NCBI GenBank assembly: GCA_023415305.1
Contig: JAEZKZ010000013.1
Location: 1-64,000, forward strand
Direction: 5' to 3'
Length of the DNA: 64,000 bases
Origin: Bacillota bacterium
GTDB taxonomy: Bacteria > Bacillota > Clostridia > Acetivibrionales > DSM-1351
The first letter of the stretch is position 1. Every line of letters starts with the position of its first letter. This document shows positions 45,308-52,692 of the stretch, in pieces. The translations under genes and the position numbers were made by a program. The notes beneath the pieces were generated by a model. The model saw only the letters and a program-made list of their open reading frames with translations. It was not told where the DNA came from and did not search any database.

Positions 45308-45613
45308 CTACTCTTCACTGCTTTCAGATTCGGTAATATCTGGGCTTACAGTGCTTTGACTACTATCATTGTCTTCAGTTCTTTGATTACTTTCAGTTCC
45401 TTCAGTGCTATTATTGCTTTCATTGTCTTCGGTGCTTTTATCGGTTTCATAGGTTTCTCGTTTCAGTGGGGATTTGTTCCTTTTCCGTAACGCTTCACTA
45501 ATAAGATATTCAATCTGACCATTAACCGATCTGAATTCATCTTCCGCCCATTTTGATATTTCTTCCCACATTTTGGGACTCAGTCTCAATAAAATTGATT
45601 TTTTTTCAGCCAT
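45308..45613 (-). CDS. Ribbon-helix-helix (Arc-like) protein with acidic repeat tail
   Basis: 101 residues. Residues 5-45 form an Arc-type ribbon-helix-helix (KSILLRLSPKMWEEISKWAE, NGQIEYLISEALRKR). The last 50 residues are an acidic, low-complexity Ser/Thr/Asn/Glu tail with TEDNES/TEGTES-type repeats. It follows the SPFH gene by 17 nt; this RHH-SPFH pairing recurs in bacteria and suggests a joint role, possibly autoregulation. A DNA target has not been identified here. Confidence 0.85.
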   Translation of the reverse strand: MAEKKSILLRLSPKMWEEISKWAEDEFRSVNGQIEYLISEALRKRNKSPLKRETYETDKSTEDNESNNSTEGTESNQRTEDNDSSQSTVSPDITESESSEE

Positions 45614-45630
45614 AATATCAGCGCCTTTTT

Positions 45631-46500
45631 TTAATTATGCAGAGTTCCAGTATTTATAACCGGCTGTGTGTTCTTTTCACCGCACAGGACAACAAGAAGA
45701 TTGCTGACCATGGCAGCTTTTCTCTCTTCATCAAGTTCAACTATTTCATTTTCACTGAGCTTGGTTAATGCCATTTGAACCATACCAACCGCACCTTCAA
45801 CTATCTTCTGTCTTGCTGCTATGATAGCTGCTGCCTGCTGTCTCTGAAGCATGGCTGCCGCAATTTCAGGTGCATATGCAAGGTGTGAAAGCCGAGCTTC
45901 CTCAACTATAACGCCGGCTTTACCCAAACGCTGCTGAAGTTCGTTCTTGAGTGCTTCTGCAACTTCGTCTGCACTTCCCCTCAAGGAAATGGTATGGGTG
46001 TCCTCAGTATTATCATAAGGATACATTCCAGCCAGATGTCTTAATGCCGATTCACTTTGAACATTGACATAGTCTACATAGTTATCGACGTCAAATACTG
46101 CTTCAGCGGTGTTTTCAACTCTCCATACGATAACTGCTGCAATTTCTATGGGGTTACCCATTTCATCGTTGACCTTTATTTTCTCACCATTAATATTCCT
46201 GGATCTAAGAGATATTTTTTTCTTTGTGTAAAATGGATTTGCCCAGTGCCAGCCGGAATTTTTCACAGTCCCGATATACCTTCCAAACAGAATCAGAACC
46301 ATTGCCTCATTGGGCTGAATAGTAAAGAAACCCGGCAGAACAAAAACATATACAATAAATATCAGGATACCTACAACTATGAGAATATCCAACCCTGTGG
46401 TTACTCCAATTATAAATAACACAACGCTGACAATCAGTATCAGAAATGATAATAACAGTATTAATCCACCTGATTTAGTTTTACCTGCTATTTCCTTCAT
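45631..46500 (-). CDS. SPFH/band 7 domain membrane protein
   Basis: 289 residues. Two hydrophobic segments at about 10-60 (GLILLLSFLILIVSVVLFII, LIVVGILIFIVYVFVLPGF) lead into the SPFH domain (about 60-235: QPNEAMVLILFGRYIGTVKN, AAVIVWRVENTAEAVFDVDN, LSHLAYAPEIAAAMLQRQQA). This resembles the stomatin/slipin-type scaffolds that organise membrane microdomains. The C-terminal part is short. GGAGGGGTTCTT precedes the ATG. It is the first gene of a pair with the RHH protein. Confidence 0.92.
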   Translation of the reverse strand: MKEIAGKTKSGGLILLLSFLILIVSVVLFIIGVTTGLDILIVVGILIFIVYVFVLPGFFTIQPNEAMVLILFGRYIGTVKNSGWHWANPFYTKKKISLRSRNINGEKIKVNDEMGNPIEIAAVIVWRVENTAEAVFDVDNYVDYVNVQSESALRHLAGMYPYDNTEDTHTISLRGSADEVAEALKNELQQRLGKAGVIVEEARLSHLAYAPEIAAAMLQRQQAAAIIAARQKIVEGAVGMVQMALTKLSENEIVELDEERKAAMVSNLLVVLCGEKNTQPVINTGTLHN

Positions 46501-46630
46501 AAGAACCCCTCCAATTCAAAATAATAAAATTAAATAATATTAATATGATATCTAAATGATATCATATTAATATTTAAAAGTAAATGGTACGACATAAAAT
46601 TTGATATTATTTCTATTTAATCTAACATAT

Positions 46631-47332
46631 TCATTCACTGGTCATTTCACGCAATTTATCCGGCTTAAGAATCCGTATAGCCTCCTTCTGAAATTCAATT
46701 ATCCCATTATCCCTCATAACACCCATCTCTCTAGACATTGACGGTCTTGAAATATTCAAGAAATCAGCCATCTCATTTCTGTTCATGGGCAATCTGAAGG
46801 TATGGCTCCCCGACTTCTCCATATGCTCCAGCAGCAGACATGCGATTTTAGAATTAATGCTTTTCATTGACAGGTATTCCACTCTCCTGTTGAGCATAAT
46901 TGCCCTGTTTGAAACTATTCTGAGCAGATTTTTTATCAGCTGGCTGTGAAAGCCACAGGTTTCGCCGCATTGGTTGATAATCGCGCTGTTTTCAAGAAAT
47001 ATTATACTACAGTCAGTTTGAGCCTGTACATTTGCCGGCCACTGCTCCTTTCCAGAAAACGCAATTACCTCTCCGAACAATTCTCCGGCTGATAATACTC
47101 CCAGCATGACCCGACTGCCTGCAGCATTGTCCTTGGACACAACTGCACTTCCCTCTACCATTATTCCAAGGCCATAATAGCGTTCTCCTGCCATAACAAT
47201 AAAATCACCTTTATTGAAGGAATGAAGCTTCGGGCTGAAGCATTCCAGCATGGAAATCAACTGATAATCCTCAAAGCCCTCAAATAGTTCACATTTCAGT
47301 AACGTCTTAGCCAGCGTATTGTATTTACTCAC
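46631..47332 (-). CDS. Crp/Fnr-family transcriptional regulator
   Basis: A 233-residue cyclic-nucleotide-type regulator. The N-terminal beta-barrel (about 20-130) includes FNKGDFIVMAGERYYGLGIM and SAGELFGEVIAFSG; a dimerisation helix follows, then a winged helix at about 165-225 with NRNEMADFLNISRPSMSREM as the recognition helix. A CGETC cysteine pair sits near residue 118, which might bind a redox ligand. The start is GTG at 47332 after GGGAGGT. It is divergent from the ferredoxin-like gene at 47502, the probable target. Confidence 0.92.
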   Translation of the reverse strand: MSKYNTLAKTLLKCELFEGFEDYQLISMLECFSPKLHSFNKGDFIVMAGERYYGLGIMVEGSAVVSKDNAAGSRVMLGVLSAGELFGEVIAFSGKEQWPANVQAQTDCSIIFLENSAIINQCGETCGFHSQLIKNLLRIVSNRAIMLNRRVEYLSMKSINSKIACLLLEHMEKSGSHTFRLPMNRNEMADFLNISRPSMSREMGVMRDNGIIEFQKEAIRILKPDKLREMTSE

Positions 47333-47501
47333 CTTTTACCTCCCTAACGTTCTTTTTGTATCCTGAGATACCGATTACATATTAATTATACCTTATAATT
47401 AGCATATAAATTGAAAATTAGTAACAAACAGAAGTAATTAGAATCAATCCGAACTGATTTTTATAATAAATTAATTAGAGCAATGCTCAGAGGAGGATAT
47501 T

Positions 47502-48275
47502 ATGAAGAGAAATATTATCAAAATCGACGAAGATAAATGTAACGGCTGTGGTCTTTGTGTCAACGCCTGTCATGAAGGAGCACTTGTTATGGAAAACGGT
47601 AAAGCAAAACTTATTTCCGACAGCTACTGCGACGGGCTTGGAAATTGTCTGCCCGAGTGCCCTACAAATGCAATTTCCATAATAGAGCGTGAAGCCGATG
47701 CCTATGATGAAGAACTTGTAATGAAGAAAATGGCTGAAAAGGTACAAGGGGCATGCTCTGAAGCAGCGCCGTCGCATTCAACCTCAACAGCACCGGCCCA
47801 GCATTCCCAGTCGCCGATGCACGGGGGCTGCCCAGGTTCGAGAGCTATGGCCATCAAGAGGTCAGCCGAGAGTACAGCCTCAAGTCCTGCTCCTGCTCAA
47901 CAGCTTACATCGGAACTTATGCAATGGCCGTGTCAGATAAAGCTGGTTCCAGTGAATGCTCCTTACCTTGATAATTGTGATTTGCTAATCGCAGCAGACT
48001 GTACAGCCTTTGCATATGCCAATATTCACAAGGATTTCATGAAGAACAGAATTACACTTATAGGCTGTCCCAAGCTTGATGAAGGTGATTACTCTGAAAA
48101 ACTGACTGCAATACTGTCCAACAACAACATTAACAGCGTCAAGATACTCAGAATGGAAGTTCCTTGCTGTGGCGGTATAGTCAATGCCGTGAAAACCGCA
48201 CTTATTCAATCGGGAAAAATGATACCCTGGAGTATTGTAGTAATAGGAACAGATGGAGAAATAAGACAAAGTTAA
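47502..48275 (+). CDS. 4Fe-4S ferredoxin-domain protein
   Basis: 257 residues. The N-terminal ferredoxin domain has a full cluster motif CNGCGLCVNAC (about residues 12-22) and a second, CDGLGNCLPECP, with one of the usual four Cys missing. A Ser/Pro/Ala/His-rich linker (about 85-140) follows, and a conserved C-terminal domain (about 145-257) contains IAADCTAFAYANIH, IGCPKL and EVPCCGGIV, with further Cys. This family often sits near Crp/Fnr regulators and hybrid-cluster proteins in clostridia; the partner is absent here. It is probably an electron carrier in nitrosative or oxidative stress. GAGGAGGATATT precedes the ATG. Confidence 0.85.
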   Translation: MKRNIIKIDEDKCNGCGLCVNACHEGALVMENGKAKLISDSYCDGLGNCLPECPTNAISIIEREADAYDEELVMKKMAEKVQGACSEAAPSHSTSTAPAQHSQSPMHGGCPGSRAMAIKRSAESTASSPAPAQQLTSELMQWPCQIKLVPVNAPYLDNCDLLIAADCTAFAYANIHKDFMKNRITLIGCPKLDEGDYSEKLTAILSNNNINSVKILRMEVPCCGGIVNAVKTALIQSGKMIPWSIVVIGTDGEIRQS

Positions 48276-48308
48276 TTATTTGAAATATGAAAGATATCCG
48301 TTATAATA

Positions 48309-48341
48309 GGTCTGTGGGCCATTGGTTTCACAGACCTTTTT
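48309..48341 (+). terminator. Intrinsic terminator after the ferredoxin-domain gene
   Basis: GGTCTGTG pairs with CACAGACC across a 12-nt loop and is followed by five Ts. Confidence 0.85.
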
Positions 48342-48423
48342 GAATTGTAATTTATTATATCAATTAATGCATCAGGTATGGGTTAATTCAATACGCCTTA
48401 CCGAAATGAGAAATGGAGAGTTT

Positions 48424-49185
48424 ATGTTAATAGGAATAATTGGCGCTATGGAGCAGGAAATCAAGCTGCTTGCCAAGAGTATGGATATATCCGAAATAAA
48501 AACCCTGGGTATGAGAGACTATTATATCGGAAAACTATTTGGCAGAGATGTTGTATTAGTATTTTCCAAATGCGGAAAAGTTGCAGCCTCCTCCTGTGTT
48601 ACTTCGCTAATTAATGTATTCAAGGTTAATCTTGTTATATTTACCGGCGTGGCAGGAGGAACCGACAGTTCACTAAACATCGGAGATATAGTTATTGCAG
48701 ATAAACTAATACAGCACGATATGGATGCAAGTCCCATGCCAGGATGTAAAAAGTTTGAGATACCACTGCTTGGTACTGACATATTTGTGACAGACAGTAG
48801 GCTGACTTCAATGGGATTATCCTCTGCACAGCAATATATCAACGAGTATATGAAGAATGATGTGTCGGAAGAAGCTCTTAAAGAGTTTCATATCTCTACG
48901 CCAAAGGTTGTAGTAGGTACAATAGCGAGCGGAGACCAATTTATAGCAGACAGCAGCAAGGTAAGGGCCTTATCAGAAGAAATTGAAAACCTCAAGTGCA
49001 TTGAAATGGAGGGCGCGGCTGTTGCTCAGGTGTGCTTCGAGCATAAAATTGATTATATTGTCTTCAGGGTTATATCGGACAAGGCTGATGAGCATGCTAG
49101 CATTAATTTCCCGCAATTTATTGAAAAAACGGCCAGCCACTTTACCCGCGGAATAGTAAAGCAATTTATATCTGAAATCAAATAA
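48424..49185 (+). CDS. mtnN: 5'-methylthioadenosine / S-adenosylhomocysteine nucleosidase
   Basis: Cleaves adenine from MTA and SAH. The 253-residue protein shows IGIIGAMEQEIKLL at the N-terminus, the FTGVAGGTD loop near residue 78, IASGDQFIAD, the ribose-binding CIEMEGAAVAQVC near residue 197 and the catalytic Asp in RVISDKADEHA. The start at 48424 has GGAGAG 4-5 nt upstream; an earlier in-frame start at 48322 lies in the previous terminator. It gives a second route for SAH disposal besides ahcY-mtaD in this window. Confidence 0.94.
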   Translation: MLIGIIGAMEQEIKLLAKSMDISEIKTLGMRDYYIGKLFGRDVVLVFSKCGKVAASSCVTSLINVFKVNLVIFTGVAGGTDSSLNIGDIVIADKLIQHDMDASPMPGCKKFEIPLLGTDIFVTDSRLTSMGLSSAQQYINEYMKNDVSEEALKEFHISTPKVVVGTIASGDQFIADSSKVRALSEEIENLKCIEMEGAAVAQVCFEHKIDYIVFRVISDKADEHASINFPQFIEKTASHFTRGIVKQFISEIK

Positions 49186-49235
49186 TTAATGTAACTAAAT
49201 ATTAGGTTATAACAGTTGCGAGCTATATGTAAATT

Positions 49236-49256
49236 CCGGCCTGGTGCCGGTTTTTT
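49236..49256 (+). terminator. Intrinsic terminator after mtnN
   Basis: CCGGC-CTGGT-GCCGG hairpin followed by six Ts, 50 nt after the mtnN stop. Confidence 0.8.
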
Positions 49257-49368
49257 GTTGTTCCAGACTAATTTACATAATTCAATAATTCTGTAACAAT
49301 ATCAAAATTCTGCTAATATACTGCTATTAGAATAGGAGTACACTTAATATTTTTAAAGGTGATAGTGA

Positions 49369-49812
49369 ATGCCATACACAGATAGAGAATTATTTGCCAG
49401 ATTAATCCAATGTGAGGCTGAGGGTGAAGGCGATAATGGCATGAAGGGTGTAGCTACGGTTATTATGAACAGGGTAACTGTTCCGTATGGAGAATTTTTC
49501 AGATTAGTACACGGTGATATTAGAGCAGCCATACTACAAGCAGGACAGTTTACATGCGTTAAAGAAGTAGTTGCCGGTCAATATAATCCTCAGAATATAT
49601 ATAATATGAATCCTCAAGACATACACTACGATATTGCTGATTGGGCTATGACTGGTAACACCCTGGGTGCGGTTGCAGAATGTCTCTGGTACTATAATCC
49701 CTTCAAACCTACCTGTGGTTCCTTTTTCCCACCGGGTAACACAGGTGTGATATTTACCAGAATAGCACAGCATTGCTTTTATACCCCTACACAAAAATAT
49801 GCACAAACATAG
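49369..49812 (+). CDS. cwlJ: Spore cortex-lytic cell wall hydrolase, CwlJ-type
   Basis: A 147-residue SleB/CwlJ (Hydrolase_2) enzyme that degrades spore cortex during germination. The catalytic Glu lies in IQCEAEGEGDNGM near residue 15, and VATVIMNRV and FTCVKE follow as family motifs. It has no signal peptide and no peptidoglycan-binding domain, as in CwlJ and unlike SleB. Its partner gerQ follows 41 nt later, which strongly supports CwlJ. AAAGGTGATAGTGA precedes the ATG. Expression should be in the mother cell. Confidence 0.88.
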   Translation: MPYTDRELFARLIQCEAEGEGDNGMKGVATVIMNRVTVPYGEFFRLVHGDIRAAILQAGQFTCVKEVVAGQYNPQNIYNMNPQDIHYDIADWAMTGNTLGAVAECLWYYNPFKPTCGSFFPPGNTGVIFTRIAQHCFYTPTQKYAQT

Positions 49813-49853
49813 TAACGTTAAAGAAATCCATTCAGAAAGGAAGTAAAATCTAT

Positions 49854-50234
49854 ATGAAAAATCGACCAACTCCATACTATACCTTACCTTTTATCTGCTA
49901 TGAGGAAAGGCCTGACGGAACTCAAGCCGAGATAATGACACCGGGTCAGCCCATGCAGGGTATGACACAGCAGGATCAATTTGCACCTATAACCCCTACA
50001 ACACAGCCAGAAGCATTGACTCTGACCAGCACCGAATATTTGAACGGGTTTTTACGTACTCAAATCGGCAAAAGGGTCAGGGTTGAGTTCCTTATCGGTA
50101 CAGGAACTCTGCTGGACAGAACCGGAACTTTGATAAGTGTTGGGGCTAACTATATAAACATAAGGCTTATCGAGAGTGACGATATAATGACCTGTGATTT
50201 CTTTTCAATAAAATTTGTTACATTTTTGATATAA
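49854..50234 (+). CDS. gerQ: Spore coat protein GerQ
   Basis: A 126-residue coat protein required in Bacillus to place CwlJ in the spore coat. The N-terminal half is Pro/Gln/Thr-rich and flexible (PGQPMQGMTQQDQ). The C-terminal domain (about 60-125) matches the GerQ fold region: YLNGFLRTQIGKRVRVEFL, DRTGTLISVGANYINIRL, FFSIKFVTFL. AAAGGAAG lies 10 nt before the ATG. It is directly downstream of cwlJ with its own terminator, so the two form an operon. Confidence 0.88.
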   Translation: MKNRPTPYYTLPFICYEERPDGTQAEIMTPGQPMQGMTQQDQFAPITPTTQPEALTLTSTEYLNGFLRTQIGKRVRVEFLIGTGTLLDRTGTLISVGANYINIRLIESDDIMTCDFFSIKFVTFLI

Positions 50235-50273
50235 ACTACACACCGATAGACATGAATCTCCCTCCTGCAACAT

Positions 50274-50308
50274 AAAACAACCCCCGTTTAACACAGGGGG
50301 TTGTTTTT
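50274..50308 (+). terminator. Intrinsic terminator of cwlJ-gerQ
   Basis: AAAACAACCCCC pairs with GGGGGTTGTTTTT, 40 nt after the gerQ stop. Confidence 0.88.
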
Positions 50309-50368
50309 ATAGATAAAGTAGATGTTTCATATAACAAATGCAGAACTTTCACGCCAACGGTAAATAAA

Positions 50369-50854
50369 TCAACCAATATCATGATATGGCATAAGCAGCA
50401 ATAGATTTTCCTTTACTTCTATACCGTATTTTAGACAAAGTTGAGCGATATGTATTCCAAATATGGCCCTTAATTCCCCTAAAGCTGTTAGGTAAACTCC
50501 GTCTACCACTTCTCCCAAGCCCATCGCCTTTTGAGCCTGTATGCTCTCACTGCATCTATCTTGAAATTTTCTGCATGCCGCTCTCATTGCCCTCAGATGT
50601 GATTCAATTTCAGTATTTCCATTAACCTTTTGTATTACCTCGGTAAGCTTTTCTCTTACAGCAATTACTGAGCTTATTACATATTTGTAGTACTCTAAAG
50701 TATAAGGATTAAATAATACCCTTTTATCTTCCAGGTATACAATCAGGTCGCTTACTAAGAGCCGGTCACTTTCAGGAGGAGTCCAGGATATGCCAAATAT
50801 CGGTGTTGAAATTCCAGTTATGGATTTAGCAATTTTATTAAAGATATCTTTCAT
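50369..50854 (-). CDS. DUF6650-like protein, unknown function
   Basis: 161 residues beginning MKDIFNKIAKSITGISTPIF, with the N-terminal GISTPIFGISWTPPESDR motif resembling a family described only by such a signature (DUF6650-like). The remainder is mainly helical (LTALGELRAIFGIHIAQLCL). No transmembrane segment, signal peptide or catalytic motif is evident. AAAGGGGTGGGCAA precedes the ATG. Family assignment is moderate, function unknown. Confidence 0.6.
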   Translation of the reverse strand: MKDIFNKIAKSITGISTPIFGISWTPPESDRLLVSDLIVYLEDKRVLFNPYTLEYYKYVISSVIAVREKLTEVIQKVNGNTEIESHLRAMRAACRKFQDRCSESIQAQKAMGLGEVVDGVYLTALGELRAIFGIHIAQLCLKYGIEVKENLLLLMPYHDIG

Positions 50855-51372
50855 TTGCCCACCCCTTTACATAAAGTTCCTTTATAAAGTGTTTGTCATG
50901 GAAATTCTTTTTCCTGTATCATTTTCATTATTTATTATCCAGCAGGTCTTGTCAATAATTTCCTTGTTCTGAATGTATTTACGAAGTCTGCCATACATTA
51001 TTAATATTTCACCATTTCTATCCTGAACCAGCATGTTTGCTATTGCCATTAATAATACCTTAAATAGATAATAGATTTTATGAAAACTCATATCTGAAAT
51101 ACCCTACATCTATGAACCCGTTTATATACTATTGCTTGTATATAAATTACAATCAATAAGTATACATAAAAAGGTAATACAAAATTACTTTTCAGAAATC
51201 TTTTTAAAGTATTGCGAACTCATAAAATGACCGAAAAAGTCTTGTAAATAATTTCCTCATAATAAACATATTTACAAATCAATATAATTTGTTGTAAAAT
51301 GTATTATAGTTACTAAATTTTACATATAATGTCGTTTGTTTAATTTTTGGTCACTTAAATTAAGGAGTTAAG
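50855..51372. other. 518-nt region with at most one weak small ORF
   Basis: Between two genes on opposite strands. A minus-strand frame of 69 codons (50882-51091) has no good ribosome binding site and is not called. The right end must hold the promoter of the 51373 gene: TATAAT at 51325-51330 is a possible -10 with no good -35. Confidence 0.5.
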
Positions 51373-52350
51373 ATGTTTGATATTTTCATTCAGCAAAGTA
51401 TATTACAGAAGGTTGTAATAAATACAATATTAGTTTCCATTCCAGAAGAATTATTTCTGGTTATGTTTACACTAATAATGGTTGGAGAATTTGAATACTG
51501 GCAGGAGCCTGAATGTAAAAGGCTTATAAACAGGTTCGATTATGTGAGGGTTTTTTTACCTACTATTGTGGGGGCTCTACTGTCGAATATTTTAAGAAGT
51601 ATCGGTTTGAACTACGGCTTTTATCAATTCATAACTCCAATCGTAATATATATCCTTATTGTATTGACTAATGATGTTTTTGGAGATGCATATGCAATAA
51701 AGTGGATAATTAAAGCTTTTATTTCTTATATGGTAGGTTTTCTTTTCATTGGTATTTCTGAATTCATTTATGCTCCGTTTATCATATACGGTACTAATCT
51801 AACAATGGCTAAAATTCAAAGCAGTCTTTTACTATATTTTATGACTTCACTTCCTCCACGCTTTTTGCAGTATTCTTTGCTTTGTTACCTTGTAAGTAAA
51901 AGACGAACTTTTTTAAAAGGACAATTGTTAAGGAATCTTTTATCTAGTCCTGTGTTATCAGTAATATTTTCTATATTGGTTCTTATAAATATATTGTTTT
52001 TGTGGCTTATGTATAAAACAATTGTTTTTGATAGAGTTCTTTTATCTGTTTCTCAGTTTTTCCAAGTATTTATCATTATAAGTGTAATTCTATTCCCTAT
52101 GTTGAATCTTTCAGGACTTATATGGAGTTCCTATCTTTTAAAAAGTAAGGAAGCTAAAGATAAGAAGTCTGCTTCTGAACAATTACATAGTCTGTTGAGG
52201 GAACTGGAGTTATATACCTTCGATGGGAAATATAGTAATATCAAGTGGAAGTTAAATAAAATTAGCACAGACATTGAGGAAGTGGCAAATAATCTATATA
52301 AAGAAAATGAAAATAAAAAAACAATCTTAAAATCTGAAGGAGGTAAGTAG
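51373..52350 (+). CDS. Multi-pass membrane protein, AgrC-like sensor without kinase
   Basis: 325 residues with about seven hydrophobic segments spread over residues 10-255 (for example VVINTILVSIPEELFLVMFT, WIIKAFISYMVGFLFIGI, VLSVIFSILVLINILFLWL, FFQVFIIISVILFPMLNL), then a short coiled-coil tail (about 255-325, SASEQLHSLLRELELY) with no histidine-kinase ATPase motif. The layout resembles the AgrC sensor region with the kinase missing. It ends 2 nt before an AgrD-like peptide gene, so a role in sensing or handling that peptide is inferred. Ribosome binding site AAGGAGTTAAG. Confidence 0.7.
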   Translation: MFDIFIQQSILQKVVINTILVSIPEELFLVMFTLIMVGEFEYWQEPECKRLINRFDYVRVFLPTIVGALLSNILRSIGLNYGFYQFITPIVIYILIVLTNDVFGDAYAIKWIIKAFISYMVGFLFIGISEFIYAPFIIYGTNLTMAKIQSSLLLYFMTSLPPRFLQYSLLCYLVSKRRTFLKGQLLRNLLSSPVLSVIFSILVLINILFLWLMYKTIVFDRVLLSVSQFFQVFIIISVILFPMLNLSGLIWSSYLLKSKEAKDKKSASEQLHSLLRELELYTFDGKYSNIKWKLNKISTDIEEVANNLYKENENKKTILKSEGGK

Positions 52351-52352
52351 TT

Positions 52353-52472
52353 ATGAAAATATTCTTTTATTCACTTATGTCAAGCTTATTATGTATTTTG
52401 GTTATATTGTTCGGAATAAAGCCTGCATGCTTGTGGGGATGGCATCAACCAAGAGTTCCACAGATTAAATAG
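52353..52472 (+). CDS. AgrD-like cyclic-lactone autoinducer precursor
   Basis: A 39-residue peptide: a hydrophobic amphipathic leader (MKIFFYSLMSSLLCILVILF) and a short C-terminal core ACLWGWHQPRVPQIK. A Cys followed by aromatic residues and a QPxVP-like tail matches clostridial cyclic-lactone autoinducers, where the Cys forms a thiolactone and the Pro-rich tail is removed. GGAGGTAAGTAG (inside the previous gene's end) positions the ATG 2 nt after the upstream stop, so the genes are coupled. No agrB or agrA/agrC kinase gene lies in the window. Family assignment from sequence pattern only. Confidence 0.75.
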   Translation: MKIFFYSLMSSLLCILVILFGIKPACLWGWHQPRVPQIK

Positions 52473-52692
52473 GTTTTAAGTCTAATCGTGGAAAATCCTC
52501 CGTTTTTTACTGCCCTTCCTTAATGCCCATGTGTTAATCCTCTGAAAATTTACATTCCGCTTGGCTAAATGTTTCCTTAATACCCTTACCAGTTCAACAA
52601 ATAGAACATGTAACTGTGTTCTATTTGTTTTTGAGTAGTCCATTTCTGTCTAGGTAAATTCGGTTTGCTGAAAATCACTTTCTCACAAACTC

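Noticed and set aside
50882..51091. A 69-codon minus-strand frame
   Set aside because: No convincing ribosome binding site, promoter or family; left as possible but unsupported.
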